64,000 nucleotides of DNA. It comes from Bifidobacterium scardovii JCM 12489 = DSM 13734 (lineage in GTDB: Bacteria > Actinomycetota > Actinomycetes > Actinomycetales > Bifidobacteriaceae). Positions 16,764 through 25,268 of this stretch are shown piece after piece. The stretch lies in assembly GCF_001042635.1 (NCBI RefSeq), contig NZ_AP012331.1, forward strand, positions 2,232,001 to 2,296,000, written 5' to 3'. The notes below the pieces were generated by a model that was given only the letters and a program-made list of their open reading frames with translations, was not told the DNA's origin and ran no database searches. Numbering within the stretch: the stretch's first letter is position 1; each line of letters begins with the position of its first letter. The translations under genes and the position numbers were made by a program.

Positions 16764-18107
16764 ATGACCACCTTGCCGCCGCGCGAGCCCTTCGCGCTCG
16801 CCCATGCCACCGTCATCACCGGCGACGCCACAGGCACCACGCTTGAGGATACGACCGTCATCGTCGGAGGCGACGGCCGCATCGCCACGGTCGCCCCGAG
16901 TCTGGCGACGCCGATTCCCGACGGCTGCCATATGCTGGACGCGACCGGCAAGGTGGTGATGCCCGGGCTGATCAACGCCCACGCGCACCTGTTCTCCGAC
17001 GGCAAGCCGCTGAATCCGAAACTGGCCACGCCGCAGGGCCAGCGCGCCACCGCGGCGCTCATGCACTCGCCGCTCGGCCGCCCGTATCTGGCGGCGCGCG
17101 CGAAGGCGAGCGTGATGGCGCAGCTCAATTCCGGCGTCACCACGCTGCGCACGCTCGGCGATGTGGCGTATGAGGCCGTGGCCCTGCGCAACCGCATCGA
17201 AGCCGACGCCATGGTCGGCCCGCGCATCCTCGCATCCGGGCCGCTGCTGGCGGTCCCCGAAGGCCACGGCGCCCCGCTGATCGCGTTGACGGGCGACGAT
17301 CCGGCGACGCTGGCGAGCCACACCCGGACCAATATCGAGCATGGCGCGAACGCGATCAAGATCGCGGCCACTGGCGGCGTCACCGATGCGCAGAAGCTCG
17401 GCGAGGCCGGCAGCCCGCAGATGAGCGTGGACCAGATGCGCGCGATCTGCGACGTGGCGCACGAGGCCGGCGTGATCGTCGGTGCGCACGCGCAAAGCCC
17501 GGAGGGCGTTCGCCGGGCGCTTGAGGCCGGCGTCGACACGATCGAGCACGGCAGCGCGCTCGACGACGCGATGATCGGGCTGTTCCGCCACAATCCCCGC
17601 GCGCTGCGCGGATGGTCGGCGCTGATCCCCACGCTGTCGGCGGGGCTGCCGCTGACCGAGATCGACCAGAAGACGACCGGCATCACGGATATCCAACTGT
17701 CGAATTCGAGAACCGTGGTGAGCGGCATGGTCGCCGGCGCGGCGGACGCCCGCAAGGCCGGCATCCGCGTCGGCGTCGGCACGGATGCGGCGATGACCTT
17801 CGTCACCCAATACGGCACTTGGCGCGAATTGGACCTGCTGGTCAAGCGCGCGGGGTTCTCCACCGCCGAAGCGATCCATGCCGCAACGCAGGTCAACGCC
17901 GAGATCCTGGGCGTCGGAGACACCACCGGGAGCATCGAGGCCGGCAAGGCCGCGGATCTGCTGGTGCTGGACGCCAATCCGATCATCGATCTGCGCGCGT
18001 TGCGCCAGCCCGCACTGGTGGTCGCCGACGGACGGCCGGTATGGCGGCCCCGCATCCGGCGTTTCGACGACATCGACGCGCTGCTCGACCGCGCGTTCCG
18101 CGAGTAG
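16764..18107 (+). CDS. Amidohydrolase-family metal-dependent hydrolase
   Basis: A 447-residue cytoplasmic enzyme of the amidohydrolase superfamily, near imidazolonepropionase-like and Xaa-Pro dipeptidase-like members. The first metal ligands are H73 and H75 in NAHAHLFSDG. The bridging lysine is probably in NAIKIAATGG (about residue 196). Further ligands are His in IVGAHAQ and in TIEHGSA, and Asp in VGTDAAMT. It ends with the small beta domain (KAADLLVLDANPI). Start ATG 16764 follows AAAGGAG. It is co-directional with the DJ-1/PfpI gene 57 bp downstream. The substrate is unknown; a cyclic amide or prolyl peptide is possible. Confidence 0.85.
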   Translation: MTTLPPREPFALAHATVITGDATGTTLEDTTVIVGGDGRIATVAPSLATPIPDGCHMLDATGKVVMPGLINAHAHLFSDGKPLNPKLATPQGQRATAALMHSPLGRPYLAARAKASVMAQLNSGVTTLRTLGDVAYEAVALRNRIEADAMVGPRILASGPLLAVPEGHGAPLIALTGDDPATLASHTRTNIEHGANAIKIAATGGVTDAQKLGEAGSPQMSVDQMRAICDVAHEAGVIVGAHAQSPEGVRRALEAGVDTIEHGSALDDAMIGLFRHNPRALRGWSALIPTLSAGLPLTEIDQKTTGITDIQLSNSRTVVSGMVAGAADARKAGIRVGVGTDAAMTFVTQYGTWRELDLLVKRAGFSTAEAIHAATQVNAEILGVGDTTGSIEAGKAADLLVLDANPIIDLRALRQPALVVADGRPVWRPRIRRFDDIDALLDRAFRE

Positions 18108-18164
18108 CCGGCGGATCGAACCACACTGTTCAGCCAATCAAACATCACCATCACAGGAGGGGTT

Positions 18165-18710
18165 ATGGCAGTCAATGAAACCAATGTGCTGATCATCGTC
18201 AACAACTGGGGTATCGAGGAGACGGAACTGACCCGCCCGCTGCGCGATCTCAGGAAGGCCGGCGCGCGCGTCACCGTCGCGGCGACCACGCTCGACCCGT
18301 GCGAAACCGTGCGGCACGACCGCTATGAAGGCGAGACGATCACGCCGGACGCGCTGCTCAGCGATGTGCAGGCCGCGGATTACGACCTGTTGGTCGTGCC
18401 GGGAGGCACCTGCAACGTGGACCGTCTGCGCGTGAATCCGGACGCGATCGCGCTGGCGCAGGAATTCGCGCACGAGGGCAAGCCGATCGCCGCGATCTGC
18501 CACGGCCCGTGGCTGCTGGTGAACGCCGGCCTGCTGCCCGGCAAGACGCTGACCTCCTGCCGCTACATCAAGGCCGACGTGGAGAACGCCGGCGGTTCGC
18601 ACGTGGACAAGGAGGTGTACTCGTGCGGCGCGAACGGATGGACGCTGATCACCTCGCGCAAGCCCGATGACCTCGACGCCTTCGTCGGCGCCATCGAACA
18701 GGCGCTGTAA
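18165..18710 (+). CDS. DJ-1/PfpI family protein
   Basis: 181 residues covering one DJ-1/PfpI domain. The nucleophile elbow is AAICHGPWLL with C112, and the partner glutamate is in the IEETE segment (E18-E20). The His after the Cys (H113) is the usual third residue. Family members are glyoxalases/deglycases or PfpI-type proteases, mostly linked to carbonyl or oxidative stress. AGGAGG lies just ahead of ATG 18165. The gene ends 28 bp before a 31-bp perfect hairpin and converges on a DUF4186 gene. An aldo-keto reductase close by would fit a shared carbonyl-stress theme; this is inference. Confidence 0.9.
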   Translation: MAVNETNVLIIVNNWGIEETELTRPLRDLRKAGARVTVAATTLDPCETVRHDRYEGETITPDALLSDVQAADYDLLVVPGGTCNVDRLRVNPDAIALAQEFAHEGKPIAAICHGPWLLVNAGLLPGKTLTSCRYIKADVENAGGSHVDKEVYSCGANGWTLITSRKPDDLDAFVGAIEQAL

Positions 18711-18738
18711 CCGCCCGGCGGTTGCGGCCCGAGCCAGC

Positions 18739-18804
18739 ATGCGAGTCGGCCGGTGGCCGGCTGTTCCGCAATCGCGGAACAGCCGGCCACCGGCCGACTC
18801 GCAT
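18739..18804. terminator. 31-bp perfect hairpin between convergent genes
   Basis: A perfect inverted repeat of 31 bp (18739-18769 / 18774-18804) with a 4-nt loop, between stops at 18710 (+) and 18826 (-). No T-run on either side. Probably a bidirectional transcription end. Confidence 0.75.
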
Positions 18805-18825
18805 ATGCGGCGCCAGCGGCGTCCA

Positions 18826-19221
18826 TTACGCCGGATGATTGGTCAGATCGCGTTCGATCCACGCCATGACCAGATCCGCCAGACGGTCGACGTCCTCGTC
18901 GCTCAGCGCCCGCCCCTGCTCCAGGTGGTGCCACTTGGCGATGCATCCACGGCAGCAGGTCGCCGTGGCGTGCTGCGCGGTGAATACCGGGTGCCCGCGC
19001 CACGGCGTCTGCCGCCCGTCGTTTTTCGGTTCGGCGTCGCCGACGCGGGCGCGCAGCATCTCGTGCGCGTGCCGGTCGATCGTCGCCTTGCCCTTGGCCC
19101 GCGCATAGGCGCGATCCTTGTCGCTCAGCACGAATTTCGCGCGGAACGCGGAACGGGACAGGCGATTCAGCGTATCGGCGATCCAGCGTTGCTCGTCCGG
19201 CCGTTGCCCGTCGTCAGACAT
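18826..19221 (-). CDS. DUF4186 family protein
   Basis: 131 residues from ATG 19221, which overlaps the last codons of the aldo-keto reductase (stop at 19214), so translation is probably coupled. The conserved features of DUF4186 are visible: RSAFRAKFVLSDKDRAYARAKG, TIDRHAHEMLRARV, and a cluster TPWRGHPVFTAQHATATCCRGCIAKWHH with paired cysteines and histidines that could bind a metal. The family has no established function. The convergent neighbour is a DJ-1 protein behind a 31-bp hairpin. Confidence 0.85.
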   Translation of the reverse strand: MSDDGQRPDEQRWIADTLNRLSRSAFRAKFVLSDKDRAYARAKGKATIDRHAHEMLRARVGDAEPKNDGRQTPWRGHPVFTAQHATATCCRGCIAKWHHLEQGRALSDEDVDRLADLVMAWIERDLTNHPA

Positions 19222-20104
19222 TGCCACGGGCGTGCTGGTTCGCCCACGACTGCGACTGCACGAAGGTGGCCGGATCGGCGCTGACACGGCCTTGCGGGTC
19301 ATGCAGCGCGTCGATGGCGGCGAGCTCGTCCGCGCTCAGGTCGAAACCGGCGCTGGCCAGATTCGACTTCATGCGCTCGACATGCTTCGACTTGGGGATG
19401 ACGATCCGCCCCTCCTGCGTGTGCCAGCGCAGCACGACCTGCGCCGGGGTGACGCCGTGTGCGGCGGCCGCGGCGGCCACCGGGCCGGACTCGATGTCCT
19501 TGCCGTGCCCGAGCGGGCTGAACGCCTCGACGGTGATGCCATGCTCCTTGCAGAAGGCGAGGTTGTCGGGCTGGCTGAAGCGCGGATGCACTTCAATCTG
19601 GTTGACGGCCGGCGTCTCGCCGGAATCCTCGATCACCTTCCGCAGGTGCTCGGGCAGGAAGTTGCTGACGCCCGGCACGCGGATCGCGCCCTCGTCGCGC
19701 AGGCTGAGCAGCGCGCGCCACGTCTCGCGGTACTGGTCGGCCGCCGGGAACGGCCAGTGGATCAGATACATGTCGACCACGTCGACGCCGAGCTTGCGGC
19801 GGGACTGATCGAAGGCGAACCTGGCCGGGTCGTACCCCTGATCGCAGTTGCGCAGCTTGGTGGTGACCCACACCTTGCCGGTCATGCCGGTGGCCTTGAG
19901 CGCCGCCCCGACGCCTTCCTCGTTGTAGTAGGCCGCCGCGGTGTCGATATGGCGGTAACCGATCTCCAACGCCTCCTCGACCGCGCGCTGCGTGTCCTCC
20001 GGCGGAATCTGGAACGTGCCGAACCCGATCTGCGGAATCACCGTATGATCCTTGTCGTTCAGCGTCAGTTCCGGGGACCTCAATTGCGTGGATGCACTGT
20101 CCAT
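19214..20104 (-). CDS. Aldo/keto reductase
   Basis: A 296-residue NADPH-dependent reductase of the 2,5-diketo-gluconate-reductase type. The catalytic tetrad is complete: D54 and Y59 in RHIDTAAAYY, K83 in VTTKL, and H116 in YLIHWP. The cofactor-binding end PKSKHVERMKSNLASAGFDLSADELAAI is present. Three ATGs stand in a row; the third (20104) has AAGGA at the best distance. It probably reduces aldehydes or ketones in the cytoplasm; the physiological substrate is not known. The DUF4186 gene overlaps its 3' end. Confidence 0.92.
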   Translation of the reverse strand: MDSASTQLRSPELTLNDKDHTVIPQIGFGTFQIPPEDTQRAVEEALEIGYRHIDTAAAYYNEEGVGAALKATGMTGKVWVTTKLRNCDQGYDPARFAFDQSRRKLGVDVVDMYLIHWPFPAADQYRETWRALLSLRDEGAIRVPGVSNFLPEHLRKVIEDSGETPAVNQIEVHPRFSQPDNLAFCKEHGITVEAFSPLGHGKDIESGPVAAAAAAHGVTPAQVVLRWHTQEGRIVIPKSKHVERMKSNLASAGFDLSADELAAIDALHDPQGRVSADPATFVQSQSWANQHARGNV

Positions 20105-20567
20105 CATCATTCCTTTCGATCGCCCACCGGCGAAGCGGACGCTACCGCCGCCCGCCTTCGCCTCCAGTATGGCGCGATTCCCCGGCCAGAGCAACAGATA
20201 CGCGCACATATGCGCACCAATAGTGCACCGATACGCACATCCTCCCCCATATGGGCTTCATGGATACGGCGTTTCCGCATCGCGGATGCGCGCCAACCTC
20301 GAGTTGTCGGTGCGCAACCTCGGAGCATCGACCTTTTTTACCGTCACAAACATCGTGTGTAACGTTTGACGTTGCGGATTGTCCCGCACCACGCACCGAC
20401 AACTCGCAACCGGCACGCATCAGGACGGATTGCGGCGCCCCTCGAACAGTCCGACACCGAAAACCCAACATTGAAAAAGGAAGCCGGCACCCCACCCCTC
20501 GCGCCGGCAAGGCCATGCAGGAGTCCCGCGCCAACATGGCCTTGCGGTCAGGCGGCAATCAGGCAAA
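20105..20567. other. 463-bp intergenic region between dnaE and the reductase
   Basis: No gene is supported. It contains a ~107-bp element with 15-bp inverted ends (20300-20406), alternating GCACATATGCGC-type sequences near 20200, and a hairpin 20508-20517 / 20535-20544 (10-bp perfect arms) 24 bp past the dnaE stop that may end the dnaE transcript. Confidence 0.5.
20300..20406. repeat. 107-bp element with 15-bp inverted ends (copy 1)
   Basis: CGAGTTGTCGGTGCG at 20300-20314 and its exact reverse complement at 20392-20406. The same ends, spaced almost identically, bound 41175-41283. The inner sequence is mostly different. Possible MITE or structured regulatory element. Confidence 0.7.
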
Positions 20568-23500
20568 TCAGGCGACGGGCAGGCAGCTGGGCCCGAACAG
20601 GATCTTGATCTCGGCGAACAACGACGTATCCCGCTTGACGCGGAACCGGTCGCCGAAGGTCAGCACCTGCGCGTTGCCCTGCTCGTCCACGACGGCGAGC
20701 TTGACCTCGCAATAGCCGGGATGCGCGTTGAGCACCTGCGCCAGCCGCTGCACATTGTCGCGCCCAAGCGCCACCTGCGGCAGGGTGAGCATCAGCGGGC
20801 GCTCGTCGGCGGCCTCCAGCGTCGGCACCTGCATTTCCGTGGCGCGCATGCTCACGGTCTCGTCGCGCACCTCGACTTGCCCACGGATCTGCACCACCTG
20901 GTCGATCGCCAGTTCGGCCGCCGCGGTCTCGTACACCTTGCCGAAGAACATGCACTGGATGGAGCTTTCCATGTCCTCGATGGTGACGATGGCCCACGGA
21001 TTGCCCTTCTTGGACACACGCCGGTCCACGCCGGTGATCAGGCCGGCCAACGTGACCTGCTGGCCATCGCCCATGGTCTTCGCCCGGTCGATCAGATGCG
21101 CGATCGACATCTCGCGCAGACCGGCCAGCACGGCCTGCATGCCGCTCAGCGGATGGTCGGACACGTACAGTCCCAGCATCTCGCGTTCGAAGTTGAGCTT
21201 GGTTTTCTTGTCCCATTCCTCGATGTCGGGCACGTTGACCTGGGCGTCGCCCATCGCCTCCGCTCCCCCGTCCTCCGTGTCGGCGAACAGGTCGAACTGG
21301 CCCTCGGCCTGCTTGCGCTTCAGACCGACGACCGAGTCGATGGCGGCCTCGTGCACGGTGAACAGCGCGCGCCGGTTCGGGTCGATGGAGTCGAACGCGC
21401 CGGCCTTGATCAGCGATTCGACCAGGCGCCGGTTCAGCGCGGTCAGCGGCACGCGGCGGATGAAGTCCATGAAGTTGACGTATCGGCCGCGGTCGGTGCC
21501 GCGTTCGGCGATGATGTCCTTGACCGCCGCCTCGCCGACGTTGCGGATCGCGCCGAGGCCGAATCGCACGACGTCGCCGACGGCGGAGTACTCGTACACT
21601 GATTCGTTGACGTCCGGCGACAGCACCTGGATGCCCATGCGCCGCGCCTCGCCCAGGTACAGGGCGGTCTTGTCCTTGTTCGTGGACGCGCCCTGCAGCA
21701 GGGCCGCCATGAACTCGACCGGGTAATGCGTCTTGAGATAGGCGGTCCAGTAGGAGATCAGGCCGTACGCGGCGGAATGCGCCTTGTTGAACGCGTACCC
21801 GGAGAACGGGACCAGAATCTCCCAGATGGCATTGGCGGCCTGCTCGGAGTAGCCGTGCTCCTTCATGCCGGCGAAGAACGGCACCTTCTCCTTGGCCAGC
21901 ACCTCGGGCTTCTTCTTGCCCATGGCTCGCCGCAGCACGTCGGCCTTGCCCAGCGAGTAGCCTGCGAGGATACGCGCGGCCGACTGCACCTGCTCCTGAT
22001 AGATGATCAGGCCGTAGGTCTCGTCGAGCACGGCCTTGAGCGGCTCGTCCAGCTCGGGGTGGATCGGCTCGATCTTCTGCAGGCCGTTCTTGCGCTTGGC
22101 GTAGTTGGTGTGCGATTCCATACTCATCGGGCCCGGTCGGTACAGGGCGATAAGTGCGGAGATATCGTTGAAGTTGGTGGGCTTGAGGGTGCGCAGCAAC
22201 GAGCGCATGCCGTCGCCATCGAGCTGGAACACGCCAAGCGTGTCGCCGCGGGAGAGCAGGTCGTAGGTCGGCTTGTCGTCGAGCGGGATCTTCGTGTAGT
22301 CGATCTTCTCCTTGCCGTTGAGCTCGATGTTGCGCAGCGTATCGCGGATGGTCGTCAAGTTGGACAGGCCCAGGAAGTCCATCTTGACCAGGCCGAGCGT
22401 CTCGCAGGTGTGATACTCGAAAGTGGTGGTGACGGTGCCGTCGACGCGCTCCAGCAGCGGCGAGGTGTCGGTGATCGGCTCGGAACCCATGATCGTGGCG
22501 CAGGCGTGCACGCCGGTCTGGCGGATCAGGCCCTCGATGCCCTTAGCCTCCTCCGTGATGCGCTTCGCGTCCGGATCGGAGTCGTACATCTCGCGGAATT
22601 CGCGGGCCTCGGCGTAGCGCTTCGCGCTGGGGTCGAAGATGTCGTGCAGGCTGATGTCCTTGCCGCCCGTGGCCGCGGGGGGCAGGGCCTTGGTGACCCG
22701 CTCGCCCACCGAGAACTCGTAGCCCATGATGCGCGCGGAATCCTTCAGCGCCTGCTTGGTCTTGATCGTGCCGTAGATCACGCACTGGGCGACCTTGTCG
22801 TGGCCGTACTTGTCGGCCACGTACTCGAGCACCCTGGCACGGCCGTCCGGGTCGAAGTCGACGTCGATGTCGGGCAGGGACACGCGCTCCGGGTTCAGGA
22901 ACCTCTCGAAGATCAGACCATGCTTGATCGGGTCGAGCTCGGTGATGCCCATCGCGTAGGCGACCATCGCGCCTGCGGCGGATCCACGGCCCGGGCCGAC
23001 CATCACGCCGTGCTCCTTGGCCCAGTTGATGTAGTCGGCCACGACCAGGAAGTAGCCGCAGAACTGCATCTGGCAGATCACGCCGCACTCGTAGTCCGCC
23101 TGCTTGAGCACCTCCAGCGGAGGATTGCCGTCGTAGCGCTTCTCCAGCCCCTCCTCGACCTTCTTGAGGAACAGCGAGGTCTCGTCCCAGCCCTCCGGGC
23201 AGGCGAACTGCGGCATGAACGCGCCGTCCTCGCCATCATCGAACATGACATTGCAGCGCTCGGCGATCTCCAGCGTGTTGTCGCACGCCTCGGGCAGGTC
23301 CTTGAACAGTTCGCGCATCTGCTCGGCCGACTTGATGTAGTAGCCGGAGCCGTCGAACTTGAAACGGTCCGGGTCGTCGAGGCGGCTGCCCGAGTTGATG
23401 CACAGCATCGCGTCCTGCGCGCCCCGGTCCTCCTCGAGCACATAGTGCGAATCGTTCGTGGCCAGCAGCGGCGCGTTGAGCTTCTTCGCGATGGTCAGCA

Positions 23501-24125
23501 GGTCGTTGGTCACCTGCTGCTCGATCTTGAGGCCATGGTCCATCAGCTCGATGAAGAAGTTGTCGCGCCCGAAGATGTCCTGGAACTCGCCGGCGGCGCG
23601 CAGGGCCTCGTCGAACTGCCCCAGGCGCAGTCGGGTCTGGATGATGCCCGAGGGGCATCCGGAGGAGGCGATCACGCCCTTGGAATAGGTGGAGAGCACC
23701 TCCTTGTCCATACGCGGGTAGCGGGCCACGCGGCCTTCGAGGTTGGCCACCGAACTGGCCTTCATCAGATTGACCAGGCCCTCGTCGCTTTCCGCCCACA
23801 TGGTCAGGTGGGTGATCAGGCCGCCGCCGGACACGTCGTCGGAGCGCTGCGCCTCGGTGCCCCAGTGCACGCGCGACTTGTCCTGGCGCGCGGTCTCCGG
23901 CGTCACATACGCCTCGATGCCGATGATCGGCTTGATGCCGGCCTTGACCGCGGTGCTCCACATCTCATAGGCGCCGTGCATGTTGCCGTGGTCGGTGATG
24001 CCGACCGCCGGCATGCCCAGTTCCTTGGCGCGATTCACCAGATTCGGGATCTTCGACGCACCGTCCAGCAGCGAATAGTGCGTGTGGTTATGCAGTTGCA
24101 CGAAGTTCTTTCCCGATTCAGCCAT
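20568..24125 (-). CDS. dnaE: DNA polymerase III alpha subunit
   Basis: The replicative polymerase, 1185 residues from ATG 24125 (an ATG at 24137 is also possible). It starts with the PHP domain (FVQLHNHTHYSLLDG, residues 8-22; GITDHGNM). The palm carries PDIDVDFDPDGR with two catalytic aspartates, and VGPGRGSAAGA. The fingers hold GVFQLDGDGMRSLL and SGYAFNKAHSAAYG. Helix-hairpin-helix and OB-fold parts follow (VTLAGLITGVDRRVSKKGNPWAIVTIED). This is the DnaE1 type. It is monocistronic. 137 bp upstream lies a repeat with a perfect DnaA box, so DnaA control of this gene is conceivable. Confidence 0.97.
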   Translation of the reverse strand: MAESGKNFVQLHNHTHYSLLDGASKIPNLVNRAKELGMPAVGITDHGNMHGAYEMWSTAVKAGIKPIIGIEAYVTPETARQDKSRVHWGTEAQRSDDVSGGGLITHLTMWAESDEGLVNLMKASSVANLEGRVARYPRMDKEVLSTYSKGVIASSGCPSGIIQTRLRLGQFDEALRAAGEFQDIFGRDNFFIELMDHGLKIEQQVTNDLLTIAKKLNAPLLATNDSHYVLEEDRGAQDAMLCINSGSRLDDPDRFKFDGSGYYIKSAEQMRELFKDLPEACDNTLEIAERCNVMFDDGEDGAFMPQFACPEGWDETSLFLKKVEEGLEKRYDGNPPLEVLKQADYECGVICQMQFCGYFLVVADYINWAKEHGVMVGPGRGSAAGAMVAYAMGITELDPIKHGLIFERFLNPERVSLPDIDVDFDPDGRARVLEYVADKYGHDKVAQCVIYGTIKTKQALKDSARIMGYEFSVGERVTKALPPAATGGKDISLHDIFDPSAKRYAEAREFREMYDSDPDAKRITEEAKGIEGLIRQTGVHACATIMGSEPITDTSPLLERVDGTVTTTFEYHTCETLGLVKMDFLGLSNLTTIRDTLRNIELNGKEKIDYTKIPLDDKPTYDLLSRGDTLGVFQLDGDGMRSLLRTLKPTNFNDISALIALYRPGPMSMESHTNYAKRKNGLQKIEPIHPELDEPLKAVLDETYGLIIYQEQVQSAARILAGYSLGKADVLRRAMGKKKPEVLAKEKVPFFAGMKEHGYSEQAANAIWEILVPFSGYAFNKAHSAAYGLISYWTAYLKTHYPVEFMAALLQGASTNKDKTALYLGEARRMGIQVLSPDVNESVYEYSAVGDVVRFGLGAIRNVGEAAVKDIIAERGTDRGRYVNFMDFIRRVPLTALNRRLVESLIKAGAFDSIDPNRRALFTVHEAAIDSVVGLKRKQAEGQFDLFADTEDGGAEAMGDAQVNVPDIEEWDKKTKLNFEREMLGLYVSDHPLSGMQAVLAGLREMSIAHLIDRAKTMGDGQQVTLAGLITGVDRRVSKKGNPWAIVTIEDMESSIQCMFFGKVYETAAAELAIDQVVQIRGQVEVRDETVSMRATEMQVPTLEAADERPLMLTLPQVALGRDNVQRLAQVLNAHPGYCEVKLAVVDEQGNAQVLTFGDRFRVKRDTSLFAEIKILFGPSCLPVA

Positions 24126-24261
24126 GCGTTCCACCATACCCCATGCTCGGGTCCGTCCGCGCGCTCGGCCGCCCCGCCGCGGCCGCTTGCCGGCCCCGCC
24201 ACGCGGGTGTCGGGAGACCCGCCCCGCACGGCTTCCGCCGACCGCGGAATCGTCCCCGCTC

Positions 24262-24325
24262 ATCCACCGAGAATGTGGATCGACACACCGGGTGTGGATA
24301 ACTTCCTAGCCTTCGACCACAGGAC
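24262..24325. repeat. 64-bp direct repeat with DnaA box, left copy
   Basis: 60 of 64 bases match 25099-25162. It contains TGTGGATAA (a consensus DnaA box) at 24293-24301 and further TGTGGAT/ATCCAC motifs. The two copies bracket the small gene pair 24408-25062. Confidence 0.85.
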
Positions 24326-24407
24326 TTGATCCGGATGGATGGCGGCTTCGTCCTGCTTCTACGCTTGCCGCACCGACGACATCCACACGGCAGAGGAGTT
24401 GAGACAA

Positions 24408-24749
24408 GTGGACTTGCCAAGTAGACTTGTAGATGAGGATCCGACCATCCTTCCTTCCGCACATCGGGAGAAGAAGCACGGGGAGCCGCCGATCTCCGAT
24501 ACGGACATCCTTCATGTCTACCGGTACGGAATCGAGATCGGCGTCAACACGCAGCGGGACCCTCCCACCCACATGATCGTCGGGACCGGAACGTCAGGCG
24601 CCGTGCTCTATGAGATCGGCGTCATCGAACGCTCCTGGATCCCAGAGATGCGGGAGCACGTCATCGTGCACGCCATGCGCGCACGATTGGCCTACGAGAT
24701 GATATGGATGACACTGCAATATTCGAATGGTGATCACAATGGCGTTTGA
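24408..24749 (+). CDS. Putative toxin-like protein of a small bicistronic module
   Basis: A 113-residue protein from GTG 24408, chosen because AGAGGAG lies 9 bp upstream; an ATG at 24339 lacks such a site. The core ISDTDILHVYRYGIEIGVN, THMIVGTGTSGAVLYEIGVIE and HVIVHAMRARLAYE resembles small actinobacterial proteins that sit before a helix-turn-helix partner and look like BrnT-type toxins (DILHA...VIHAM..R pattern). The call is by pattern memory only. Its 3' end overlaps the next gene by 11 bp. The pair is bracketed by 64-bp direct repeats, suggesting insertion as a cassette. Confidence 0.55.
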   Translation: MDLPSRLVDEDPTILPSAHREKKHGEPPISDTDILHVYRYGIEIGVNTQRDPPTHMIVGTGTSGAVLYEIGVIERSWIPEMREHVIVHAMRARLAYEMIWMTLQYSNGDHNGV

Positions 24750-25062
24750 AGATTATCCTCCCGAAGTACGGGCAAAGCTCGAGGAACTCGGCAATGCCGC
24801 CGCCGAGGCGGCCGAAACGCAGGACGTCCGTTCCTTCGCCTGCACCGAGGATGATCCGGTTTTTTCTCCTGAACTGGAGATCAGCCGATTGCTCAATCGG
24901 CGGAAAGCCGAGCTCGACTACATCGACGGCCGCATCACGCGCATGGTGCTGCTTATGCATCGGCGGGGCCGGTCGTGGGAATCGATCGGACGCGAATTGG
25001 GCATAACCGGCGAAGCCGCACGGCTGCGATACGCCAAACTCGAGAAACCGCAGCGTCATTAG
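24739..25062 (+). CDS. Small helix-turn-helix protein, putative antitoxin
   Basis: 107 residues from ATG 24739 (ATG 24727 is possible), overlapping the preceding gene. The N-terminal half is acidic (EELGNAAAEAAETQDVRSFACTEDD). The C-terminal half is RITRMVLLMHRRGRSWESIGRELGITGEAARLRYAKL, a sigma-70 region-4-like helix-turn-helix. An acidic-plus-DNA-binding layout suits an antitoxin that autoregulates its operon. The assignment rests on gene order and fold, not on a recognised family name. Confidence 0.6.
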   Translation: MAFEDYPPEVRAKLEELGNAAAEAAETQDVRSFACTEDDPVFSPELEISRLLNRRKAELDYIDGRITRMVLLMHRRGRSWESIGRELGITGEAARLRYAKLEKPQRH

Positions 25063-25098
25063 CGCCCGCATCGTCCACTATCACACCCGCCTTCGCTT

Positions 25099-25162
25099 AT
25101 CCACCGAGAATGTGGATCGACACACCGGGTGTGGATAACTCCCCGGCCTTCGACCACAAGAC
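25099..25162. repeat. 64-bp direct repeat with DnaA box, right copy
   Basis: Partner of 24262-24325, same orientation, 837 bp apart. It begins inside TTATCCACC and contains TGTGGATAA at 25130-25138. Confidence 0.85.
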
Positions 25163-25268
25163 CCGATTCGGCTTGCGCATCATTCGTTCCATCACCGACG
25201 ATGGAGCGGACATGACGCGGTCCCGCGGTAAGCGCGGGCAGCGGCACAACCGATTACAGGGAGGCGCG

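Noticed and set aside
16313-18289. 658-codon minus-strand frame
   Set aside because: Antisense to yhbY and the amidohydrolase; no start signal and no family motif.
21726-24329. 867-codon plus-strand frame
   Set aside because: Antisense to dnaE, composition of a shadow frame, no recognisable domain.
24262-25162. Chromosomal origin, because of DnaA boxes
   Set aside because: Only a few boxes, no dnaA/dnaN neighbours, no AT-rich unwinding region; direct repeats bracket a gene pair instead.
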